Assembly (NCBI GenBank): GCA_016709545.1
Contig: JADJMO010000020.1
Location: 62,001-126,000, forward strand
Origin: Myxococcales bacterium
GTDB taxonomy: Bacteria; Myxococcota_A; Polyangia; Polyangiales; JADJMO01
Direction of reading: 5' to 3'
DNA length: 64,000 nucleotides
In this document: positions 55,615 through 64,000 of the stretch, piece by piece
Position numbering within the stretch: the stretch's first letter is position 1
How the letters are laid out: each line of letters begins with the position of its first letter
Position numbers and translations under genes: made by a program
The notes under the pieces: model-generated
What the model was told of the DNA's origin: nothing
Database searches by the model: none
The model's input: only the letters and a program-made list of their open reading frames with translations

Positions 55615-57374
55615 TCAACGCCGCCGGCGCGTCACGAGCAAGAGCAGCGCGCCGAACGCCGCGACCGCCGCGTCCGAGCCCCGGTCGCGCCCCGCGAAAC
55701 GGCAACCGCAGCCGCCCTCGGCCGTGGCGTCCTCGGAGGAGGGCGGAATCGCGCCCCCGAGCCGGATGTCGTCGAACGCGACCTTGGTGGCCGGGAGCTC
55801 GATGCGGAGCTGGGTGATGGTGCCACGGTAGGCGGGGCTCCCCGCGAGATCGACCGAGACCGCGCCGGGCGCGAGCTCGACGGAGATCGGGTCCGAGAAC
55901 GCGCCGCCCGCGCCAGCGAACGACACCCTCGCGGTCCCGCTGCCCGCGAGGACCTTCAGCGCGAGGCTCGGGTAGCTCTCGGCGCCGAAGCTGGTGGTGG
56001 GGCCGAGCAGCGTGACGCCGCCCGCACCGGGCGTGACGACCAGCCCTGCCGTCGGGGCGCTGGCGTCCAGGGTCCCGGTGCTGCCGGTCCACCCCTCGGC
56101 GGTCGCGCCGTCGAAGGACCAGCGCACGCGCGAGAACACGTCGAGGCCCGTCTCGGTCCGCAGGTCGCCGCTGTTCCAGGTCTGACGACCATCGACGTTG
56201 GTGGGCTTGGCGCCGAACTCCGGCTTGTCGTAGACGCCGGGGACGCTCTTGACCCACGCCCGCAGGCTCGGCGTCGAGGGTCCGAGCGAGTAGCGCGCCG
56301 ACTTGAGCTGCAGGCGCACCCGCTTCTTCTGGCCGACCGCGAGGTCGAACGGCCCGACGGTGAAGGTGTCGCTGGTCGGGTCGCCCGCGAGCGCGTCCTT
56401 GGTCCAGGCGCCCGCGGCCTCGACCTCGAGATCCCAGTGCGAGGGCAGGAGGAACGGGCTCTCGGTCCACAGGCCGACCACGACGCCTTTGGCCGCGGCG
56501 TCGCCGGAGTTCTCGACGACCAGGGTGGAGAGCGAGTCGTCGCCCTCGAGCGTGTCGATGGTCCCCGCGGAGGCGCCGTCGACGATGCGATCGACACCTT
56601 GCACGGACACGTCCAGGCGCAGCTCGGGCCACGGCTTGGCGGGCGGGGGCGGGGGCGTCCCGCAGTCGGCGCCGATGGCGAAGCCGCCCGCGGGGGCCTT
56701 CTTCATGCGGGCCTCCGTCTGCGGGCCCCAGGAGCCGTCCTCGCCGATCTTGTCGGTCGGGTTGTTGCGGTTCCACAGCCGCTGGAACGCGAGCACGTCC
56801 TGCCCGCGCAGGTTCACCGAGCCCGCGCCCACGTAGTCGAAGTGGAAGCGGTCGAACGAGCCGAGCCACTTGAAGCCGTTGGCCTCGAGCGTGGCCTTCC
56901 ACGTGGAGTTGTCCGGGTCGGAGACGTCGATCGCGATGCCGGTCTCGTGGTTGCTCGTGCCGGGGTCGGCGACGGCCGGGTAGCAGGCGCTGCGACGGAA
57001 GAGGAAGTACTGCTGCGCGACGCTGCGGAACATCGACGAGACGTGGATCGTCCCGCCCTTGGCGGTGGTGGACTTGACGAGCGCGTCGTACGCGGCCTTG
57101 ACCAGGTAGGGGTGGACCGAGCTGTCGGCGATCTTGGGGTTGCTCACCTTCACGAGCACGCCCGGCTTCAGGCACTTGGCGATCTCGTCGAGGATCTGGT
57201 CGGAGAGGCCTTGCACGACGCTCGACGAGGTGGCGCAGGTGGCCTTGGCGATCTCCTGATCGACGGTGAGCTCCGAGCGCGCGGTCGCGAGCGGCCCGGG
57301 ATCCTCGGGCGCAGGGCTGCACCCACACCGAAGGCGGCGACGACCAAGGAGGCTCGGAGCGGGAAGGACCGCAT
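55615..57374 (-). CDS. M15-type D-Ala-D-Ala carboxypeptidase with MYXO-CTERM tail (frame break near 57323)
   Basis: The start ATG at 57374 gives a lipoprotein signal (MRSFPLRASLVVAAFGVG); adding one G at 57322-57324 continues it into GCSPAPEDPGPL, the lipobox cysteine. The body is a VanY-like zinc peptidase: SSMFRSVAQQYFLFR, TSNHETGIAIDVSD with zinc His and Asp, and FDRFHFDYVG with the second His. A peptidoglycan-binding-like helical segment (VLAFQRLWN) and two to three beta-sandwich regions follow. The C-terminus EGGCGCR, a hydrophobic span and RRRR form a MYXO-CTERM signal for surface retention. It should trim peptidoglycan stem peptides. Confidence 0.85.
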
Positions 57375-57561
57375 GTTCGAGCGAGCGTAGCCCAGTGCGC
57401 GGAGCGCGGCGCGCGGCTGCCGCGAGGTCCGTCGCGGTCGTCCACGTCCGATGCGAGCGTGCGCAAGCGCTGCGAGGCGTCATGCACAGGTGACGCGCAG
57501 GAGCCGACGAAGCAAGTTCTTGCGGCCAGGGGCCACGTGCGCTTCGATCAGAGGCTCACCG

Positions 57562-60500
57562 TTGCCTCGTCCCAACGCTCCCGTCCCCGCGAAGCTCGGC
57601 CGCTACGACGTGATCCGTCGCCTGGGCGCGGGGGGCATGGCGGAGGTGTACCTCGCCCGCTCGCGCGGCGCCGAGAACACGCACAAGCTCGTCGTCGTCA
57701 AGCGCATCCTCCCGTCGCACGACCAGTCGTCGCGCATGAAGCAGATGTTCATCGACGAGGCGCGCCTGTCGATGCGCCTCAACCACCCGAACATCGTGCA
57801 GGTCTTCGACTTCCAGGAGACCCCGGAGGGGTTCCTCCTCTGCATGGAGTTCGTCGAGGGGCTCGATCTGGGGCGCCTGATGACCTCGGCGCGGGCCAAG
57901 GGGGTGCGGCTGCCGCCGTGGGTCGGTGCCTACATCGTGATGGAAGCAGCCCGCGGCCTGCACTGCGCTCACGAGCGCAAGGGCGAGGACGGCACGCCCC
58001 TCGAGATCGTCCACCGCGACGTCTCGCCGCAGAACGTGCTGCTCTCGTACGACGGCGGCGTGAAGGTGGCCGACTTCGGCATCGCCTCGGCCAAGAACCT
58101 CAGCGAAGAGGCCGGAGTCATCAAGGGCAAGTTCGCCTACATGTCGCCCGAGCAGGCGCGCGGCGAGCAGGTCGATCGGCGCACCGACATCTTCGCGCTC
58201 GGCATCGTGCTGCACGAGATCCTCACCGGGCGCGCGCTCCACGCCGGCCTGCAGGGCGAGGAGCTGCTCGCGGTCGTCCGCAAGGGCGAGATGGAGGCCC
58301 CGAGCCTGTGGGCCTCCGAGGTCCCGCCGGAGCTCGACGCCATCTGCGTCCGCGCGCTCGCCAAGCAGCGCGAGCAGCGGTTCGGCACCGCCCGCGACAT
58401 GGCCGGCGCGATCGCGCGCGCCCTCCAGAAGCAGGACGATCTGGTCGACGCGGCCGCGGTCGAGGCCACCATCTCCCAGTTCTCGGCGCGTGAGATCACC
58501 TCGCCGGGCGACGAGCCGCAGGTGGCGCCGAGCGTGGGGCTGGAGGGGCCGTCGGTGCTCGTCGACAACGCGCCCGTCGCGGAGCCGACGCCCGCGTTCG
58601 ACACCGGCGCGGTCCTCGGTGGACTCGCGTCGATGACCGCCGTGGCGGTCCCCGGCAAGGCCGACAAGCGGCGAGCGAGCGCGCCGCCACCGGAGCGCAG
58701 CAAGGTGCAGCGCGAGCTCCGCCACGTGGCGCTCGTGCACCTGTGCATGCACGGGCTCGACGAGCTCGCCATGGATCTCGGCGCCGGCGCGCTGGCGCAG
58801 GCGCGGGACGGCGCCCGCAAGATCCTCGAGGGCATCGCCTGGAAGCGCGGGGCCCGTTGGTCGTGGGACGAGGACGAGCGCACCGCCCGCGCGGTCGTCG
58901 GCTTGACCGCCGACCCTTCGGGCGCGCCGTTCGAGGCCGCGGCGCTCGCGCTCGACGTGCACGACGCGCTCGCCGACCTCTCCACCGATCTCCCGATCGG
59001 GCTGTCGGCGGCGGTCGGCATCGTGCGCGCGGTCGCCTCCGGAGAGCGCGACGAGGGCGGACACCTCCTGCGCCACCAGGTGCAGGGCTCGGCCGCCTCG
59101 CTCGGCGACGCCCTGGCCGCCGCCTCGCCGCCGGGCCGGACGTGGGTCGCGGGAGGCCTCTATCGGCTCGTGCGTCGCGAGTTCCAGTGGGGCGACGCCC
59201 CGACCCTCGAGCTCGGTGGCCCCGCCTCCGAGGGTGAGCAGCCTCTCCCCAAGAACATGCGGGTGTACGCGCTCGTGCGCGCGCTCACCCGCGAGGAGCG
59301 GCACGCGGAGCTCGCGATCGCGGCGGGCGAGCTCGTGGGCCGCGACGTCGAGCGCGCCGATCTGCAGGCAGCCTACCACCGCGCCGTGGTCGGCCCCGAG
59401 GTGGTGTCGCGGCTGATCGTGGGCGAGATGGGGATCGGCAAGACCGCCCTCGTCGCGAGCTTCCTCCGCGACCTGCCGCCCGACGCCCGCGCGGTCCGCC
59501 TCGAGTGCGCGCCGAGCCACGCGGAGCTGCCCTACGCCGCGATCGGCGAACTCGTCCGCGATGCCTGCGCGCTCGACCCGGCCGAGCCGCTCGCCACAGC
59601 GGCCTCGGCCATCACCAGCGTCCTCGGTCCGCTCGCCGAAGGCCCCGCCGCGACCAGCGCGGTCGAGCGCCTCGCCGAGGTCGCCACCGGTCGGCAGGCC
59701 GAGGGCGGCGGCGAAGAGGACGCGAGCTTCCGCCGCAAGATGCTCGTCTCGGGCGTGCGGCGGCTGCTCGCCGCGCTGGCCACGCGAGGTCCGCTCGTCA
59801 TCGTCGTCGAGGGCGTGCAGTGGGCCGACAAGCAGAGCCTCGAGCTGATGGCCGATCTCCTGCGCGGCTCGTATCCAATCCCGGCGCTCGTCCTCCTGGT
59901 CGCCCGCACCGACGAGCGGGTGGCGCCGTTGCTCGCCGGCATCGTGCGCACCGAGCTGCGCGGCCTCACCACCGACGAGCAGCTCCGGCTGCTCGAGACG
60001 CGCTTGAATGCGCGCGAGGGCGTGGCGGCGGTTTCCAACGAGCTCGCGGCGCGCGTGGGAGGCAACCCGTTCTTCCTGCTCGAGATCGTCGACGCCTTGC
60101 TCGAGCGAGGAGCGCTCGAGGTGGTGGAGCGCGAAGACGGCAGCAGCGAGCTGATCCGTCGCGCCGGCCAGATGCCCTTGCCCTCGACGCTGGAGCAGCT
60201 GCTCGCCGAGCGCCTCCACGAGCTGCCCTCCGACGAGAAGCTCGTGGCGCAGTGGGTGGCCGTGGCGGGCGGGCCGCTCGAGGTCTCGGTCCTGCGCGAT
60301 CTCGGCGCGGAGGCTGGCGGACCGGACGTGGTCGACGAGGCCATCGGACGCCTCTGTGCGCGTGGCATCTGCGACCGCAAGGGGGAGACAATCGACCTGC
60401 GCCACCCCGTGGCACGGGACGTCGCGTACATGACGATCGAGCCGGCCGCTCGCAGCGGGATGCACCGGCAGCTCGGCGAGCGGCTGCGCACGACGGGCCT

Positions 60501-61972
60501 GGCGCGCGGCCTCTCGGCGGCCATCGTGGCGCGTCACCTGGCCCGCGGCGACGCGCCGGCGCCGGCCGCCGAGATGTACATGGAGGCCGCGAGCGCCGCG
60601 CGCGCGAGCTACCAGACGGCGCTCGCCACCCGCTATTTCCACCGCGCCCTCTCGCTGCTCCCCGAGCACGATCTACGGCGGTTCGGCGCCCACGAGGCGC
60701 TCGAGTCGGTCTATCACGCTGACCCGGGCGCCGGCGAGAGAGCGCCGCAAACAGCTCGAGGAGATGCGCGCGCTCGCCAAGACCTCCAAGCTGCCGCGCG
60801 TGATCACGGTGGCCATGCTGCGCACCGCGCGCCTCGACCTCGACGAGATGCACCTCGCGCGGGGGCTGCCCATCGCGCAGAAGGCCATCACCATCGCGGA
60901 GACCACCCGCAACCCGAACCTGCTCGTCGAGTCGCACGCCCTGGTCATCGAGTTCCTGCGCGAGCTCGGCGACGTGGAGGGCGCGCTGCGGGCCGCCAAC
61001 GAGGCGCTGGTCATCGCCCAGGGGGCCCAGGTCTCGCACCGCCTCAAGGCCGACGTGCTGCGCGCCAAGGGCATCCTCCTGCGCCGCCTCGGGCGCACCC
61101 ACGAGGCGGTCGGGGTCTACGCCGACTCGATCGCGCTCCTGCGCAGCGTGGGCGCGAAGCGCAGCGAGGCGCGCACCAAGAACGCGCTGGCCTACGCCAT
61201 GTTCGTGCTCGCGCGGTACGAGGACGCGATCGCCCTCGCGATGAGCTCGGTGGCGCTCGATCTCTCCATCGGCGGTCGCTTCCAGATCGCGAAGACGCTC
61301 ACCAACATCGGCCAGTGTTACGCGCGCCTCGGCGACCTGCCGCGCGCGCTCGCCTACCTCAAGCGCGCCCGCGACGCCCACGAGCGCTACGGCGACCAGG
61401 ACGGCCGCTCCGACACCCTGCTCGTCTCTTCCGAGATCCTCACCGCCTCCGGCGACCTCGACGGCGCGGCCACGTTCCTCGGGGACGCGCGGGCCCTCGT
61501 GACGGTCACCGGCAACGCCTACGACGCCACCCACGAGATGGTGGCGCGCGCGCTGTGGCTGCGGGCGCGTGGCGACGCCCGCCAGGCCGCCGAGCTCGCG
61601 AGCCACGCGCGACCCGCCGCCCAGTCGCGCGGCCTCGCGAGCTTCCACCTGTTCGCGACCGCCATCGAGGCCGACGCCCGCGCCGAGATTGGCGAGATCG
61701 CCCAGGCCTCCTTGCTCGCGCAGACCGCCATCGGCCTCGTGGAGGCCACCGAGGGCTCCGAGTTCGCCCTCGAGATCCGCACCTTGTGCGCCCGGGCGCT
61801 CGAGCGCTCCGCCGACGTGCTCGCGCCCGAGGCGTACGCCCGCGCCCGCGCGTATGCTCGTCGGGTGCTGCAGAACATCCGCGACCCACGCCTGCGTTCG
61901 CTCTTCCTCCGCCGCCCGGAGGTCGCCCAGCTGCTCGGGGGCGACGCGGTCAGAGGAGGCGTGGCCTCGTGA
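57562..61972 (+). CDS. Ser/Thr kinase - cyclase-like - AAA ATPase - TPR protein (frame break near 60718)
   Basis: Start taken as TTG 57562, with AGAGG 7 bases before it; starts farther upstream would add non-coding-like sequence. Kinase domain about 14-290: LGAGGMAEVYLAR, VVKRILPS, IVHRDVSPQNVLLSY, VADFGIASAKN, YMSPEQARGE, all catalytic residues present. Next, about 375-575, is a region patterned like a nucleotide cyclase homology domain (AVGIVRAVASGE, LGDALAAASPPGRTWVAG) without the metal-binding Asp pair. Then an AAA/STAND ATPase (P-loop VGEMGIGKTALVASF near 621, Walker B VIVVEGVQWAD) and TPR repeats. The frame breaks near 60717-60720; two missing bases would give VYHALTRAPARERRKQLEE. Confidence 0.85.
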
Positions 61973-63255
61973 GCAGCGGGCGGCGGGACTCGCAGCGCCT
62001 CTCCATCGCGCCGGGGCCTCCGCCTTCTCTGCGCGTCCAGCCCGACCGTGCGCGCATCGTCGGGCCGCGCCGCACCGCGTTCGTGCTCTCGGGCGGCGGC
62101 GCGCGCGGCGCGTACGAGGTCGGCGTGCTCGCCTACGTCCTCGACGAGCTCCCGAAGCTCCGCGGAGGCCGGATCCCGCGCGTCGACATCCTCTGTGGCA
62201 CGTCGGTGGGGGCCATCAACGCCTGCTACCTGGCCGCGCACGCCGACGACTTCCGGCTCGGCGTCCAGCGCCTGCTCGCGCTCTGGCACGACCTCGAGAT
62301 CGCGCGCGTGCTCGGGTTCGGCATGCGACAGGCGGTCTCGCTCCCGCGGCTCCTCCTCGGCGGCGGCGGCGACGCCACCGGCCTCTTCGACGTGCGCCCG
62401 ATGGCCGACCTGATCGAGCGCGAGGTGGGCTGGCGCGCGGTCACGCGCAACCTGCGCAAGGACCACCTGCGCGCGCTCTCGATCTCGACCACCGAGGTGA
62501 GCACGGGGCGCACGGTGATCTTCATGCAGACCGGCCCCGACGTGCCGCTCCCGCGGGCGGCGCCGCCGCGCACGATGATCGTGGAGGATCGCATCGGCAC
62601 GGTGCACGCGCTCGCCTCGGCCGCGATCCCCATCCTGTTCCCGCCGGTCCGGATCGGCGCGGAGTACTACTGCGACGGCGGGCTGCGCCTCAACACCCCG
62701 ATCGCGCCCGCGCTGCGGCTCGGGGCGACCCACGTCTTCGCGGTGGCCCTCTCGCGCGAGGTCACGGGGCTCACCGCCCCCGAGTCGGGCGACCCCCAGA
62801 AGGCGCTCGGCGCGGCGGCCCTCCTCGGCAAGGTGCTGAACGCGTTCCTCCTCGACCACGTCGTCAACGACCTCGACGTCCTCGCCCGCATCAACTCGAT
62901 CTTCGAGGACGGCGTCGCGGCCTACGGCGACGCCTTCGTGGAGGACATCTCGGCCGCGGCCCGCGCGCGCGGCGCCGAGCTGTACCGCCCGGTGCGCTGC
63001 CTCGCGCTCAAGCCCACCGAGGACATCGGCGCGCTCGCGGCGCGGCACGTCTCGAAGGGCCAGTTTCGCGGGCAGAGCGCGTTCGCCCGGCAGCTCCTGC
63101 GCTTGCTCTACGTCGGCGGGGACCGCGAGGCCGACCTCGCGAGCTACGTCATGTTCGACGGCGGCTTCGCCAAGCAGCTCATCGACCTCGGGCGCTCCGA
63201 CGCCGAGGCCCGACGCCACGAGCTACTCGCGTTCTTCGACCAGGACTGGGCGTAG
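61969..63255 (+). CDS. Patatin-like phospholipase
   Basis: 428 residues from the GTG at 61969, overlapping the kinase stop (GTGA). Patatin fold with Ser-Asp dyad: oxyanion FVLSGGGARGAYEVG, nucleophile Ser79 in ILCGTSVGAINA, Asp236 in YYCDGGLRLNTP. It should hydrolyse acyl chains from phospholipids or other lipids. Coupling to the kinase/AAA/TPR gene suggests its activity is controlled by that signalling protein. It ends in a convergent overlap of 33 bases with the acyl-CoA reductase gene. Confidence 0.92.
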   Translation: MSSGRRDSQRLSIAPGPPPSLRVQPDRARIVGPRRTAFVLSGGGARGAYEVGVLAYVLDELPKLRGGRIPRVDILCGTSVGAINACYLAAHADDFRLGVQRLLALWHDLEIARVLGFGMRQAVSLPRLLLGGGGDATGLFDVRPMADLIEREVGWRAVTRNLRKDHLRALSISTTEVSTGRTVIFMQTGPDVPLPRAAPPRTMIVEDRIGTVHALASAAIPILFPPVRIGAEYYCDGGLRLNTPIAPALRLGATHVFAVALSREVTGLTAPESGDPQKALGAAALLGKVLNAFLLDHVVNDLDVLARINSIFEDGVAAYGDAFVEDISAAARARGAELYRPVRCLALKPTEDIGALAARHVSKGQFRGQSAFARQLLRLLYVGGDREADLASYVMFDGGFAKQLIDLGRSDAEARRHELLAFFDQDWA

Positions 63256-64000
63256 GTCGACGGGGCCGTCGAACGGCGGCCGCTGCATCTCCCCGGGCCG
63301 ACACACGCGGACGAGCGGCGGCGCCGCGAGGGGAACGTCCATCGCGATCTGCGAGAGCCGCTCTCCGAGGGCGGCGATCGCGCGCTCGGCGGCGGCGTGG
63401 TCGGCGACGGCGTGGACGGTGAGCGAGCGTCCGCCCGGCGACAGTGTGGGCTGCGTCGCGCCGAGGTCGAACACGGCGTGCCCGGCGCCGACGTGGGCCT
63501 CGCCGACCATGTGGGCGACGTCGCCGAGGCGGGCCAGCGCCGCGCGCAGCGGCGGATCGAGCGGGGCGCGAGGGAGTCGCCGAGAACCCTCGGCCAGCGC
63601 CTCGTGGAGCACGCGCGCGGTCCGGGCGGAGTCGCCGATCACGAGCACCACCCGTGGCGACAGGCAGCCGCGTTGATCGAAGGCGAGCGTGTCGTCGGCC
63701 ACGGCGCGCGCGGTCGCCCGGTTCGGGGGGGCTCCGAGCACGATCGCGCCGAAGCCCGGTCCGTGCGCCTCGAACGGCCGATCCCCGACGGCGGTCGCGA
63801 GGGCCTTCATGGCCTCGCTGCCTCCGTAGGCGTGCACCGCTGCGTCGGCCGGCAGCCGCGCGATCGCCGCCGACAGGGCCGCGTGATCGTCGGAAGGGGG
63901 CAGACGGGTGAAGCGGTCGGTGGCGGCGGCGAGGGCGTCCACGAAGCGCGTCGCGCGCCGCGAGGTCCGCACCGACACCGCGTCGCTCGCCGCGAGGGCC
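63223..64000 (-). CDS. LuxC-type acyl-CoA (fatty acid) reductase, C-terminal part (cut by window edge)
   Basis: The frame is open to the right edge, so the N-terminal portion lies outside; the GTG at 63978 is not a convincing start because the family has about 180 residues more before this point. Conserved sections: AAVHAYGGSEAMKAL and the active-site block LAFDQRGCLSPRVVLV, whose Cys forms the acyl-thioester. LuxC-like enzymes reduce activated fatty acids to aldehydes. Beside a patatin lipase this suggests acyl-chain recycling, but the link is inference. Confidence 0.8.
   Translation of the reverse strand, partial: ALAASDAVSVRTSRRATRFVDALAAATDRFTRLPPSDDHAALSAAIARLPADAAVHAYGGSEAMKALATAVGDRPFEAHGPGFGAIVLGAPPNRATARAVADDTLAFDQRGCLSPRVVLVIGDSARTARVLHEALAEGSRRLPRAPLDPPLRAALARLGDVAHMVGEAHVGAGHAVFDLGATQPTLSPGGRSLTVHAVADHAAAERAIAALGERLSQIAMDVPLAAPPLVRVCRPGEMQRPPFDGPVDLRPVLVEERE

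Noticed and set aside
53320..57390. Very long open frame on the plus strand (over 1300 codons) opposite the penicillin acylase and M15 peptidase genes
   Set aside because: It is the reverse reading of two well-supported genes; composition is Arg/Gly/Ala/Val-rich with no motifs. Long antisense frames are expected at this GC content.

Overview
This window is about 70% or more GC. It is crowded with Ser/Thr protein kinases, lipoproteins whose lipobox is followed by Asp/Ala/Thr-rich linkers of the DAG-x-DA type, a MYXO-CTERM sorting tail (M15 peptidase, 55615-57374) and a chemosensory operon. Together these point to a myxobacterium, probably of the Polyangiales/Sorangiineae type. That is inference from gene content; there is no rRNA in the window.

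Layout. 1-2157 (minus): the first part of a GH31 glycosidase lipoprotein and a sigma factor, separated by an abnormal G-tract region (about 1015-1540, with one run of 41 G). 2226-9042: a lipoprotein, a transmembrane Ser/Thr kinase, a double-VOC protein, a small lipoprotein, a CDP-alcohol phosphatidyltransferase and an MFS carrier. 9039-15845 (minus): cheA-cheW-mcp-cheY-cheB-cheR, with the MFS carrier and the phosphatidyltransferase attached to its 3' end by overlapping reading frames. 15968-18307: a hybrid kinase combining a HisKA-type kinase, a receiver and a DesK/NarX-type kinase. 18336-29012: S33 peptidase, RimK-like ligase, gltX, CPBP protease, Cys-rich lipoprotein, STAND-type ATPase regulator, pyrH, GAF/PTS-EI-like regulator and greA. 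29082-36585: membrane alkaline-phosphatase-superfamily protein, family-5 uracil-DNA glycosylase and kinase-AAA-TPR protein. 36599-45463: small membrane protein, tRNA-Lys(UUU), POTRA lipoprotein, Cys-repeat lipoprotein, esterase, barrel-like/SppA fusion, lipoprotein, PhnD-like binding protein, Lys/Asp-tailed lipoprotein and FHA-GGDEF cyclase. 45648-57374: Cys-rich lipoprotein, a four-gene minus-strand run (Ddl, P460-like, UbiB-like, hypothetical), RluA, LCCL lipoprotein, penicillin acylase and M15 peptidase. 57562-64000: kinase/cyclase-like/AAA/TPR protein, patatin and a LuxC-type acyl-CoA reductase cut by the window edge.

The main themes are envelope maintenance (Ddl, M15 peptidase, penicillin acylase, SppA, POTRA protein, many lipoproteins) and signal transduction (three Ser/Thr kinases, Che system, hybrid His kinase, c-di-GMP cyclase, STAND regulator). 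Housekeeping genes (gltX, pyrH, greA, tRNA-Lys) are scattered between them.

Caution on sequence quality. Nine otherwise convincing genes are split by eleven apparent single- or double-base frame breaks. Seven of these are one base missing from a run of G or C, and an eighth is less specific. I read most of them as consensus errors rather than pseudogenes, and annotate each gene across the break. The poly-G block at 1015-1540 is probably also a sequencing or assembly artefact.

The most distinctive items are a recurrent Cys-x-Gly-Lys module in two lipoproteins, the dual-kinase hybrid, the barrel-like/SppA fusion, the kinase/cyclase-like/AAA protein, a PEP-enzyme-I remnant without its phospho-histidine, and a double-LCCL bacterial lipoprotein.
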